From Daphnia pulex (taxonomy: Eukaryota > Arthropoda > Branchiopoda > Diplostraca > Daphniidae), in assembly GCF_021134715.1 (NCBI RefSeq), contig NC_060023.1, positions 6,324,001 through 6,388,000 on the forward strand: a stretch of 64,000 nt of DNA, written 5' to 3'. The notes beneath the pieces were generated by a model. The model was not told the origin of the DNA, did not search any database, and saw only the letters and a list, made by a program, of their open reading frames with translations. Of the stretch, positions 12,129 to 21,896 are shown one piece after another. The position numbers were made by a program, and so were the translations under genes. How positions within the stretch are numbered: position 1 is the first letter of the stretch; every line of letters starts with the position of its first letter.

Positions 12129-12367
12129 CTACGGAGCACCGGCGTATTGGACGTACTGCTGGCCAGCAGCTCCGTATCCAGCGGGATAAACTGCATATTG
12201 TTGGGAAGCAACACCCTGGTCAACAACAACAGCAGGGACCTGAACAGGAGCTGACAATGACAGGCTCACAATTACAGACTAAAAAATGAGAAATAAAATA
12301 CAATGAAAAGACTAAATAAAATAATTTCACAGATTTACTGTATGCAAACATTTGTTGATACCTTCAT
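12129..12367 (-). CDS. Small secreted Tyr/Gln/Ala-rich protein
   Basis: Exons are 12362-12367 (ATGAAG) and 12129-12278, joined by a GT-AG intron, giving 51 residues. The product starts MKSVIVSLSLSAPVQ, continues PAVVVDQGVASQQYAVYP and ends GAAGQQYVQYAGAP. The short first exon coding only MK and the hydrophobic start suggest a signal peptide, but the hydrophobic run is short. The Tyr/Gln/Ala/Gly composition is like many arthropod cuticle or matrix proteins; no named domain is seen. The same exon layout is repeated in the longer neighbour at 12483-13018, and the bases around both first exons are duplicated, so the two arose by tandem duplication. Function unknown. Confidence 0.6.
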
Positions 12368-12482
12368 TTTCAATATGAGTTGGAAGAGACGGGAGAAGAG
12401 ACACTTCCAGCATATCAACTAATTTTACCGAATTGTAGTACCAACCATTGGACACTCCGCAACTGTTGAAAACTGCCACAGT

Positions 12483-13018
12483 TCAGACGTCAATTTCCGC
12501 CCAAGCCCAAGCCCAAGCGAGCCCTCGATCATTACACCTGTTTTTTTCATCTCCTGATGAGACGGACGATGACGGAGAGGCTGAAGCGCGACGTAAACGG
12601 CTCTCGTTGCCTCTTTCTGAAAGCGGTGAATGTTGCTGAATCGTCGTCCAATCGTATGAATCGTGACGTCCATCCGTCACAATTCCATCAGAAGGTGTAA
12701 GTGCGGGAGAGAAGGGCAGAAATCGGTCGGCAACTGCTGAGGCCGTGTCATCAGACGCGTACATCGGAACGTAGACCTTCTTGGCTACCAGAATCACTTT
12801 ACGTGAATTCGGTGCTGACCTCACTTTTTCTGCTGTGTCAGATTTGCCGGACTTGAGATTGAGGAACCACGCCTCTGAAACGACGACCAACAAGCTCAAC
12901 ACTGACCGGCTCAAAATTACAGACTAAGAAATAAGACCATAAAACACAATGAAAAGAATAAATAAAATAATTCACAGAACAACATAAAACTTTATACAAA
13001 TTCATTTTATACCTTCAT
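12483..13018 (-). CDS. Secreted protein sharing its first exon and signal with the 51-residue neighbour
   Basis: Exons 13013-13018 (ATGAAG) and 12483-12923 give 148 residues. The signal peptide MKSVILSRSVLSLLVVVSEA is clearer than in the neighbour. The mature part has no Cys-rich or repeat domain; it contains KVILVAKKVYVPMY, an acidic/Ser-rich stretch and a dibasic-rich block NESRLRRASASPSSSVSSG, and ends GLAWAWAWAEIDV. Arg-Arg sites could be proprotein cleavage sites, but that is inference. A TATA-like GATAAAAGG lies on the minus strand at about 13099-13106. Sequence after the signal is unrelated to the neighbour apart from a stretch near the stop that reappears, non-coding, at 12012-12115. 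Function unknown. Confidence 0.6.
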
Positions 13019-13813
13019 TTTCAATAGAGTTGGAAGAGACAAGTTGTGCCATGGAAGATTAAATGGGATCTGCGTACCAACAGTCACGCCACGTCGGCCT
13101 TTTATCTCGACTCGTCGAATCCATAAATCACCTCGAGCTATTGGCGCTAATGAGATTTTCAAGGTAACATTCCTGTCTCGTTTTAATGGAGGTGGAGACC
13201 AATAACTAAAATCAAATTCCGATTCAATTTAAACAGATTAAAAAGTGGCGCGCACATTTGAACGGTCTGTAACCGCTATCTTTGTATACAGCCCATTTTT
13301 AGGCTGGGGAAATATAATGGCCATTGAGTTCTGCACGAAGTAACATCATTCTGCCATTTTTCTTTATTCGTGTATTATAGTGAATTCAAAGAATTAATTT
13401 ACCTCAGGAAAGAACAAAACCTCTTAATGTGTATTTACGCTAGAATTTACGTTCACGTCATCCCTGCGTCATCCAAGATAATTAAGAAACGAAAACGTTA
13501 TTACAAAAGAGATCCCGTTTCCATCTAATCATCTATGAAATTATAATATAATTATTTCGTTGTAAAAATAATAAATCCATTTGGATGTTATCTTTCCGTA
13601 GACAAGGGATTTTCATAAAACGATGTTTATTTATCAGAATATCACACAAAAATAAATCCAACTGCCCCTCTGGATTGATAAGATGAAATTGGAACTTGTG
13701 CAAACAGACAGTCTCATCAGCCTCCGTAGAGGAAACATAAAATAATTTACATTTGTTTGATCAGTGTGCACGCTATTTTATCAATATATTTCAATTCATG
13801 ACACATCAAAATT
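13019..13813. other. No further gene seen
   Basis: Apart from the upstream region of the preceding minus-strand gene, nothing recognisable occurs here. Confidence 0.5.
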
Positions 13814-13922
13814 TGTCTCCTGAGAGGTTTGAACTCTCGGCCTTTGGTTTTCTATATTTGTTCTTTTTCTTCATAATCGTTAGACGTACGAGACCAACGC
13901 TCTACCACTGAGCTAAGGAGGC
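13814..13922 (-). tRNA. tRNA-Thr(CGT) with intron, copy 1
   Basis: The minus strand folds as acceptor GCCTCCT/AGGAGAC, D arm GCTCAGTGGTAGAGC, anticodon stem TTGGT/ACCAA around loop CTCGTAA, and T arm GAGAGTTCAAACCTCTC. The anticodon CGT is at 13888-13890. A 37-base intron (13850-13886) sits at the canonical 37/38 position. One acceptor pair is mismatched. Discriminator base A. The A-box and B-box promoter motifs are intact. Confidence 0.85.
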
Positions 13923-14168
13923 ACAAATGATGCGCAAATAGGCTATTTCTTAAATGGTAATATTTGTTTGAAGCGTGAATTGGAAAACATTCTAGAAGCT
14001 TCCGCGCTGCGCAAAATTCAGATAATTAAAGTGTTATCTACGATTCTCACGGAAGAGTTCATTACGTTTAGATACTCAGTCTTCTCAAATTTACCGCTAT
14101 CCAATGGAATATAGAGCTTCACAAATATTTTATTTCGGGTTTTGTTTTATCGTTCACAATGTGATTAC

Positions 14169-14274
14169 TGCCTCCTGAGAGGATTGAACTCTCGGCCTTT
14201 GGTTTCCCATTTTGCACTTATTTTATACTTTAAACTCCTACGAGACCAACGCTCTGCCGCTGAGCTAAGGAGGC
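14169..14274 (-). tRNA. tRNA-Thr(CGT) with intron, copy 2
   Basis: This is the best-paired copy: acceptor GCCTCCT/AGGAGGC is fully complementary and the T arm is GAGAGTTCAATCCTCTC. Intron 14205-14238 (34 bases) between positions 37 and 38; anticodon CGT. The intron sequence is unlike that of the other copies although the exons are nearly identical. Confidence 0.9.
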
Positions 14275-14457
14275 ACATTTTCTAGTATTACAGTTTTTAT
14301 TTTGCTTTATTAAAGCGTGAAGTGGAAACCATTAAAGATTACTGGAAGCTTCCGATCCATGCAGAATTCACATAGAAATTGCGGTGTGTTCTCAAATCAT
14401 CTCATTTGATTGACAATGTTTCTGTTTTTCATCACGTGTTTAATTTACATATGCATT

Positions 14458-14568
14458 TGCCTCCTGAGAGGATTGACCTCTCGACCTTTGGTTAGCTATA
14501 TTCAATTAATGCTAACCTCTTTAATTTACTTCTACGAGACCAACGCTCTACCACTGAGCTAAAGAGAC
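14458..14568 (-). tRNA. tRNA-Thr(CGT)-like with intron, copy 3, possibly decayed
   Basis: Acceptor GTCTCTT/AGGAGGC pairs only with wobbles, and the T loop reads GGTCAATC instead of the usual GTTCAAT, damaging the B box. Anticodon arm and CGT anticodon are intact, with a 39-base intron (14494-14532). It may be transcribed poorly or be a pseudogene. Confidence 0.65.
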
Positions 14569-15136
14569 ACACAAAATTAGACAAAATTAGAAAACCTTAA
14601 AAGACTGGAATATTTACATGCTGAAAAATACGATATGTTGCTCATAATCAATCTTTATGAAATATGAAACGAGAGAAATAAAAACTAAAAGAATACGATT
14701 TCACTTAACAACTTTATAATGCTAAACCGTGAGACCGATGCAAGCTCTTATTCTTAGTCATGTTTCCGACTTAACGCAACTTACGACATACCAAGATTCA
14801 AAAATCTTCCGCAGTCATTCACATCACAAATGATACCGTACTATATTTACCATTTTAAAAATAAGTCATCAAACTTCAAAGGGATCAATTAGTTCTCCTG
14901 AAAAATAAGATTCTTTCTCGGACAAAAAATGTTACCGCAATTCAATTAGAGACGACTGTGAAAGTGAATGGTATTCGTTTGCACTTGACACCAAAATAAA
15001 ATGCAAAAGTAATATTTGCAAGACTTTGTTCCGTTAGTGACCCAATTTGCAAAGAAGGAACCACATTCGAACACACCCAGACCCCTCCCAAAAGTATCAT
15101 TTTTTCTCCCTTCACCCGTTCCCATTCACACCCAAC

Positions 15137-15144
15137 TATAAAAG
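15137..15144 (+). promoter_or_regulatory. TATA box of cuticle gene 2
   Basis: TATAAAAG, 63 bases before the ATG, with TCAGT about 33 bases downstream. Confidence 0.85.
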
Positions 15145-15199
15145 CCCAGATAGAGAATATGAAAAGTATCAGTTGTTCTACAAATCAACCGGATTCAAC

Positions 15200-16012
15200 A
15201 TGAAGCTGGTAAGGAGACGACAAAATCACACCATTGGCATTTAATCAGTCAGCAAAACAGCAACAGCCATAAAATTCATTTGTGCTTTAATTGCCTCAGA
15301 CTTGGGACTAAATTAAGTGAAATATTATTTTCTATAGTTTGTTATCGCCACTGTCTTGGCCGTCGCTGCCGCTGCCCCTTCCAGCTACAAGCCGGAACAC
15401 GAAGCCCCAGCCTACGCTGCCCCAAGTTACTCTGCCCCGGCTTACGCTGCCCCAAGCTACTCTGCTCCGGCTTACGCTGCTCCGGCCTACGCCAAGGATA
15501 ACAAATACGCCGGCATCACCGTCACCAGCCAATCTGATGAGCGCAATCTCGACGGCAGCAGCCAATGGAGGTAATAAAAATCAACGAAATGTTAATTCTA
15601 CTTTATTTACTAGTTATAACCTTGATGGATTCAATCGGTTAATCATTTCTTGATATTGATTAATATGTGCAGCTACGCCCAGTCTGACTACACGACCCGC
15701 GAGGAATCGCAGGTGCAAAAGAAGCTCCAAGGCGTCGCCTACGACTCTTACGGCAAAGCAACTTACGAGGATGTGATGGGCAACACCAACAAGGGATCTT
15801 CTTACTGGGTTTCCCCCGAAGGCAAGAAATTCACTTTGACCTGGGTCGCTGATGAGCAGGGATTCAAACCCAAGGGCGACCACTTGCCCGTCGCTCCCGT
15901 TCACGTCTACGAACTCCCCGTCGCTCCCGTCCATGAATACGAACTCCCAGTTGCTCCCGCTCTTCCCTACAAACGCACCGGACTCGGTTATTCTGGCACC
16001 AGTTATTACTAA
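15200..16012 (+). CDS. RR-1 cuticle protein, copy 2
   Basis: Exons 15200-15208, 15338-15570 and 15673-16012 encode 193 residues, the same length as copy 1. Signal peptide MKL plus FVIATVLAVAAAA; AYAAPSYSAP repeats; RR-1 domain with SYWVSPEGKKFTLTW and GDHLP; three PVAP-type tail repeats. Differences from copy 1 are mainly in exon 2 (EHEAP in place of EYKAP), KKLQG for KKMQG, and GTSYY at the end. Exon 3 is almost unchanged while introns and flanks have drifted. Expected to be secreted by epidermis and to bind chitin. An AATAAATATAAA polyadenylation signal is near 16097. Confidence 0.93.
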
Positions 16013-16729
16013 ATTATTAAATTATTAGACCAATGAATGATTGAATGATGTCATATTTGATGTTTTCTTTGCGATAATGTTGAGTATGATTGTGTAAATA
16101 AATATAAACCATCGAAGATTAAAACAAGTTTCTCAAGTTCTACCTTTTTTACGAACTTGTAGCCGAAACTATAGTGACAATTTTCCCCCTTAACTTCACA
16201 TCTAATTTAAAGCTATAATTTAAGGAGACTTGAGAAACACTCGGGGACACTTTTATACTATTTGGCAATCTCTCTATCTTTTTGTATTTGATTTCATTGG
16301 AAGTTTTTTATTTGCTGGATATCTTTCGTATTTTTACGATTCGCTTTGACTAAAACTGTAGAAACTGAATGGCACTGAAAAGACGCATTCCATCGGTCAT
16401 TCTATGCTGAATTTCAGCCTTTCAGGAGACCGAATAACTGGATGATGCCCATTTCTTGTGGATTTAAAAAAAAGTTAGAACATATACCATGAAAGCATGA
16501 ACAAGGTGGAGTGTGAAACTCAAAATCAGACTTTTATCAATTAGACTCTCTCCAGAAAATTACGATAATTTTTCAAAACAGCCCCCCACCCCCAAAAATG
16601 CGATAATATCACGAAAAATTATTTTTTAAATTGAGAAACATCTATGCGGGTTACTAGATAAATAAATCCTGATCTCACTAAAAGAATATTACAACCTTTT
16701 TACGAAAAATCGAATTTTTTTTAAAGGGT
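16013..16729. other. 3' flank of cuticle gene 2
   Basis: Non-coding flank, alignable in blocks with the flanks of copies 1 and 3. No separate gene. Confidence 0.6.
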
Positions 16730-16793
16730 ACTCAAGGGCGTTGTTTTACAAAGCTGCGGGGAAATGCTTCCGGATATGGGTGAATTGGCTATA

Positions 16794-17385
16794 GAGGTTT
16801 TTCCATTTGGTTCGTGTAAGTAGAGGGAAAAGTCGTGCGGCTAGTCGACTAGTGCGCACCATGGCGGTGGATAGCCGAAACTTGCTGCAGACTTTGCTTG
16901 ATCCAAACGATAGTCACCGTAAGGCCATGTACTGTAACCTGTCAGGCTGTCAGCAGCAAAAGTGAAACCTGTTTTTTTTCTTAAGTGTTTAAAATGACAA
17001 AAGGTTTTTGTTTCATATGTTCAACTTATGAAAAAAAAAAGAGATCGCCGAAGTTTTTTCAAAGTGAAATGAGTTCTTTCTCAATTGAATTACTGTTAAT
17101 GTTGCATTCTGGCACTTTGAAAAAACTTCGGCGATCTCTTTTTTTTTTCATAAGTTGAACATATGAAACAAAAACCTTTTGTCATTTTAAACACTTAAGA
17201 AAAAAAACAGGTTTCACTTTTGCTGCTGACAGCCTGACAGGTTACAGTACATGGCCTTACGGTGACTATCGTTTGGATCAAGCAAAGTCTGCAGCAAGTT
17301 TCGGCTATCCACCGCCATGGTGCGCACTAGTCGACTAGCCGCACGACTTTTCCCTCTACTTACACGAACCAAATGGAAAAACCTC
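16794..17385. mobile_element. Palindromic MITE (foldback element), intact copy
   Basis: Two arms of 273 bases (16794-17066 and 17113-17385) are inverted and nearly identical, separated by a 46-base spacer. The ends are GAGG...CCTC, and TA stands on both sides (16792-16793, 17386-17387), which fits a TA target duplication of Tc1/mariner type. There is no coding capacity. A second, truncated copy is at 32526-32891. Confidence 0.9.
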
Positions 17386-18110
17386 TATTCACCAATTTAT
17401 TCATTGCCGTTTTTTTATGTATTGAATTAAAAGAATTTGTTTTTTTCTCAACCACCCCCCCCCCCTAAAAAAAAAACTGATTGAAATTTAAGCGATGCAG
17501 TGAATCCAATTATCCAAAGATTATTTATCGATATTTATCGTGCTTAGCTTGCACAGAGGAAATCAAAAAGGCCTTTAAAGGTTTTCATTTGTTTAATCAA
17601 GAGTATGGACGTTATTATTTTATCATACAATTCGGAGTGTCTGGTGGTGAAAACGCATGACCGCGCATGACCATGCAACTGTAGAAAAATATATACTTTC
17701 CTCTCTCAGAATACAATCAAAATTTGGCCACGAAGCATACAGTAATAAAAGGCTTTTCTTTAGTCTAAATTCAAGCGACGTGATGCGATACAGAAACAAA
17801 TAATTTAATTTGAAACATTTCTGTTGAGCGAAATTTTGGGTGACTGGCCTTTAATTGGGGGGCTGATTTTTTCAAAGTGAATTGGAATAAACCATTTGGG
17901 TTCACACTTCACCGGAAGCTAAGGTTCGTAAAGAGCGCAAAAATCACATTAACTAAAGTAGGAATCAATATTCATTGTATCTTTCGAGTACGAATTTATA
18001 ACGTTTTTTTATGGAATCTTCTCGGACCTATTAAGAAAATGTTATCTAAAGACTACAGGATAGTCAAGATGAGTTGAAATCACAAAAAAAATTTCAAATA
18101 GTTATGCATA
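17386..18110. other. No gene seen
   Basis: AT-rich; a homopolymer C run lies near 17453-17465 and a short GCATGACC repeat near 17655-17675. Confidence 0.5.
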
Positions 18111-18234
18111 TACCTCCTGAGATGATTGAACTCTCGGCCTTTGGTTTGCTACATGATTCCATACATTTTTCACCTTTTTCCCATTTTCTAATTATTGATA
18201 CGAGACCAACGCTCTACCACTGAGCTAAAGAGGC
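18111..18234 (-). tRNA. tRNA-Thr(CGT)-like with long intron, copy 4
   Basis: Acceptor GCCTCTT/AGGAGGT, intact D arm, anticodon arm with CGT, and T arm GAGAGTTCAATCATCTC with one stem mismatch. The intron (18147-18198, 52 bases) is the longest of the set. It lies between cuticle units 2 and 3, as copies 1-3 lie between units 1 and 2. Confidence 0.7.
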
Positions 18235-18814
18235 ACATTTTAGAAAATAGAACAAGTTAAAACTTTCGTTTGATTTCTAAAAGACGTTGTGATAAAAATA
18301 AATAATTAAACTATGTTTTTACTCAGATGATTTGCAATTGCCAAGGGTCCATAGTCCAATTCCCTCATCAACTCAGGCTGGACTTAAGTATATTATATAG
18401 TCAAAGTTGCTCTTAATATAGTATCACAGCACACGAATGGAATGTTACTTTGTGTATAATTAAGATTGCAAATCATTAGCAGCTCTTGTACTTCTTCTTC
18501 TCTATAAAACGTAGTCTATGCAATATTAACATTTTGAGCAATAAGTAATAATAATACAATACAGACAAACGAACGATGGTATTATCTAATATATAGGGCT
18601 GGCATTAAACTAAAAACACATATTGATTACTGAGATGGGCTTCATTATACTTCTAAGCACGCATAGCCGAACTCAGCCGAACCAAGAAAAATGAAATTAT
18701 TGTAATAAAAACTACAAAATTCAATTTCAACCAACAATTGTACTATATTTTAGTCACCGAGGGACTGTGCTGATACTTTTATTCTTATTCATATAATGTT
18801 TCTCGTTAATGCAG
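18235..18814. other. No gene seen
   Basis: AT-rich sequence with no long open frame. Confidence 0.5.
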
Positions 18815-19162
18815 CTGTCAAAACCCAAAGTATCTTGCCCTGCCATTCGCTTTACCAGGGATATCATATTCACTGTTATGGATGTATAAGCCTTCAAACT
18901 TCAAAAACATTAAGTAGCTAGTTCCAAAAATAAATACGATTCCTTCTCAGCTACGAAAAATGTTGCCTTACATCAATTACAGAGAGAACTGACGGAAAGA
19001 GAATGGCTCGTTTGCACCTGACAACAAAATAAAATGCAAAAGTCGAGCAAAAGTGATATTTTCAAGACTTTGTTCCGTTCGTGACCCAATTGGCAAAGAA
19101 GGAACCAATTCGAACATACCCAGACCCCTCCCAAACGAATAATTTTTGTCCCTTCACCCAAC

Positions 19163-19170
19163 TATAAAAG
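19163..19170 (+). promoter_or_regulatory. TATA box of cuticle gene 3
   Basis: TATAAAAG, 63 bases before the ATG; the whole core promoter is the same as in copy 1. Confidence 0.85.
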
Positions 19171-19225
19171 CCCCGATAGGGAAGATGTAAAGTATCAGTT
19201 GTTCTACAAATCAACCGAATTCAAC

Positions 19226-20048
19226 ATGAAGCTGGTAAGGAGACGGCACTCAAGACATTTAATCAGTCAACAGTCGTCAAATTCATTTGTGCTTTAATTG
19301 CCTCAGACTTGGGACTAAACTATGTGAAATATGATTTTTTAGTTTGTTATCGCCGCTGTCTTGGCCGTCGCTGCCGCTGCTCCTTCCAGCTACAAGCCGG
19401 AATACAAAGCCCCAGCCTACGCTGCCCCAAGCTACTCTGCCCCAAGCTACTCTGCCCCAAGCTACTCTTCTCCGGCTTACGCTGCTCCGGCTTACGCTGC
19501 CCCGGCCTACGCTGCCCCGGCCTACGCCAAGGATAACAAATACGCAGGCATCACCGTCACCAGCCAATCTGATGAGCGCAATCTCGACGGCAGCAGCCAG
19601 TGGAGGTAAAAGTCGACGAAATATACTATTTCTACATTATTTTATTAATAATCGATCTGGATTCAATTGGCCGGTTAATCATTTCTTGATAATGATTAAT
19701 ATGTGCAGCTACGCCCAGTCTGACTACACGACCCGCGAGGAATCGCAGGTGCAAAAGAAGCTCCAAGGCGTCGCCTACGACTCTTACGGCAAAGCAACTT
19801 ACGAGGATGTGATGGGTAACACCAACAAGGGATCTTCTTACTGGGTTTCCCCCGAAGGCGAGAAATTCACTTTGACCTGGGTCGCTGATGAGCAGGGATT
19901 CAAACCCAAGGGCAACCACTTGCCCGTCGCTCCCGTTCACGTCTACGAACTCCCCGTCGCTCCCGTCCATGAATACGAACTCCCAGTTGCTCCCGCTCTC
20001 CCCTACAAACGCACCGGACTCGGTTATTCCGGCACCAGTTATTACTAA
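19226..20048 (+). CDS. RR-1 cuticle protein, copy 3 (longer repeat spacer)
   Basis: Exons 19226-19234, 19343-19605 and 19709-20048 encode 203 residues, ten more than copies 1 and 2. The extra residues are added AYAAP/SYSAP units in exon 2, a slip-prone repeat. Signal peptide, RR-1 domain (SYWVSPEGEKFTLTW, ADEQGFKPKGNHLP) and PVAP tail are as in the sister genes; GNHLP replaces GDHLP. Secreted chitin-binding cuticle protein. It is followed about 0.9 kb downstream by the type-B gene in the same orientation. Confidence 0.93.
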
Positions 20049-20756
20049 ATTATTAAATTATTAGACCAATGGATGCATAAATGATGTCATATTTGATGTT
20101 GTCTTCGCGTTAATGTTGAGTGTGATTGTATAAAAAATATAAACCATCAAAGATTAAAGCAAGTTTTCAAAGTTCTACTTTCACTTTTTACGAACTTCTA
20201 GCCGAGACTATAGTGATAAGACTAAATTACTGTCCAACTTATTTTAAATTAATTTAAAGGTTTTATTTAAGGAGAATGGAGACACACCCGGGAAGCGGGA
20301 ACACTTTACGTGATTCGATATAAACCATTTTTGTTATATTATATTTTATTTTAAATATTTCATTTGTTTGAGTCGTTTCCTATTTTTTCCGATTGGCTTT
20401 GAATAATGTAAGAAATTGAATAGCGCTGAAAAGACGCAATCCGACACAATTTGCCAATTTCTATTTCACGAAACGGATATATTTCGGAATGGGTTGATGC
20501 CATTCAATGGCTCTTTATACTATGAAGGCATGAACAAACGAGAAACGTGAAAATCAAAAGTTGATTTCATCAAATAGTTTCTCTCCAGAAAGTTGCGATT
20601 CTTTCTCATCAATAAAACGATAATCGTCGAAAAATTATTTTTAAATTCCGGAAACATCAGTGATGCGTGTTTCTAGATAAATAAATCGTGAAACCCAAAA
20701 ATAATATCACAGCCTTGCGATAAGTGAAATCGCAATTTTTTTTTTTTTTGAAAGGG
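20049..20756. other. 3' flank of cuticle gene 3
   Basis: Very similar to 7065-7640. No separate gene. Confidence 0.6.
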
Positions 20757-20911
20757 CCCTCAAGGGCGTTGTCTGGCAAAGCTGCGGGGAAATGCTTGCG
20801 GATATGGGTGAATTGGCTTTGAGCTTGTTACGAAACACTTATGACCAATAGAAGAAGCAAGAGAGTATGAAAACGTATCTAGAAACCACTCTCTCTTATT
20901 TCTGGCCAGTG

Positions 20912-20918
20912 TATATAA
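20912..20918 (+). promoter_or_regulatory. TATA box of the type-B cuticle gene
   Basis: TATATAA lies 75 bases before the ATG at 20987. It differs from the TATAAAAG of the type-A genes. Confidence 0.65.
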
Positions 20919-20986
20919 TCCGGTTTTCTACTAAACTTTATATCCAGTCCTATTTCAGCAGTTGTTGAACTCACCCAACAGACAAC

Positions 20987-21637
20987 ATGACCAAGCTGGT
21001 AAACTCACAGGATATTTAACGACTTTTTTATTAGCTAACTTATTCTGTTTGGAATAATATTTCATTGGCGTACACATAAATAGCTATATTTTTATATTCT
21101 CTATATAGTTTATTATCGCTGCTGTTTTGGCTGTCGCGGCCGCTGCTCCTTCCAGTAGTTACAAACCGGTGGAATACAAGGCTCCCGAAATCACCATCGT
21201 GAGCCAATCTGATGTCCGCAATCTTGATGGCAGCAGCAACTGGAGGTAAAGTTAATATCCACAACATGTCTTGGATCCTCATTGATGTCGAGACTTTACG
21301 ATTTCATCTTGTTAGCTACGCTGGATCTGACGGTACCACTCGTGACGAATCCCAGGTCCAGAAAAAGATGCAAGGAGTCACCTACGACTCTTACGGCAAA
21401 GAAACGTACGGTGAAGTCCTCGGCAACACCAACAAGGGATCATCCTATTGGATCTCCCCCGAGGGTCAGAAATTCACTCTGACTTGGGCGGCAGATGAGG
21501 CGGGATTCCAACCCAAGGGCGACCACTTGCCCGTCGCTCCCGTTCACGTTTACGAGCTCCCGGTCGCTCCCGTCCATGAATACGAACTTCCCGTTGCCCC
21601 TGCACTCCCCTACAAACGCACTGGACTCGGTTATTAA
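20987..21637 (+). CDS. RR-1 cuticle protein, type B (no Ala/Tyr repeat)
   Basis: Exons 20987-20998, 21109-21245 and 21316-21637 encode 156 residues. Exon 1 gives MTKL and exon 2 the rest of the signal peptide (FIIAAVLAVAAAAPSS). The AYAAP repeat spacer of type A is missing: the mature protein goes from KPVEYKAPEITIVSQ almost directly to the RR-1 domain (SYWISPEGQKFTLTW, ADEAGFQPKGDHLP). The tail has the same PVAP repeats and stops at GLGY, lacking the SGxSYY end. Intron positions match type A. AATAAA at 21727-21732. Binding to chitin is expected from the family; the shorter spacer implies a different mechanical role, which is inference. Confidence 0.92.
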
Positions 21638-21896
21638 CTCAAATCAAATTTCATTCTTGAATTTCACACGAAATTTCTTTCTCATGTTCCTAATTGCACC
21701 AGTATGTAAATTATTCTTGGTGTGGTAATAAATATATTTGTTAAAGTCCTTGTTAAATTTCACTTCTATCCTAACCCTAGTAGCGTCTTATAGTGTAAAT
21801 GATCCAGCATATTTAATACAACGCGAACTGTTTTATTTAATTACCTCAGATTGGTACATGAAACGAATACAAATTATTAAGCAATTCTTTTGGAGA

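Larger units (their letters stand above)
14860..16793 (+). repeat. Cuticle duplication unit 2
   Basis: Collinear with units 1 and 3 but more diverged. It contains the type-A gene copy 2 and the start of the type-B promoter (CTCAAGGGCGTTGTTTT and GCTGCGGGGAAATGCTTC at 16730-16775). The promoter is interrupted at 16794 by a palindromic MITE and no type-B gene follows. Confidence 0.75.
18815..20999 (+). repeat. Cuticle duplication unit 3
   Basis: The complete unit: upstream flank, type-A gene copy 3, 3' flank, then the promoter of the type-B gene that is intact here. It is the reference for recognising the losses in units 1 and 2. Confidence 0.8.
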
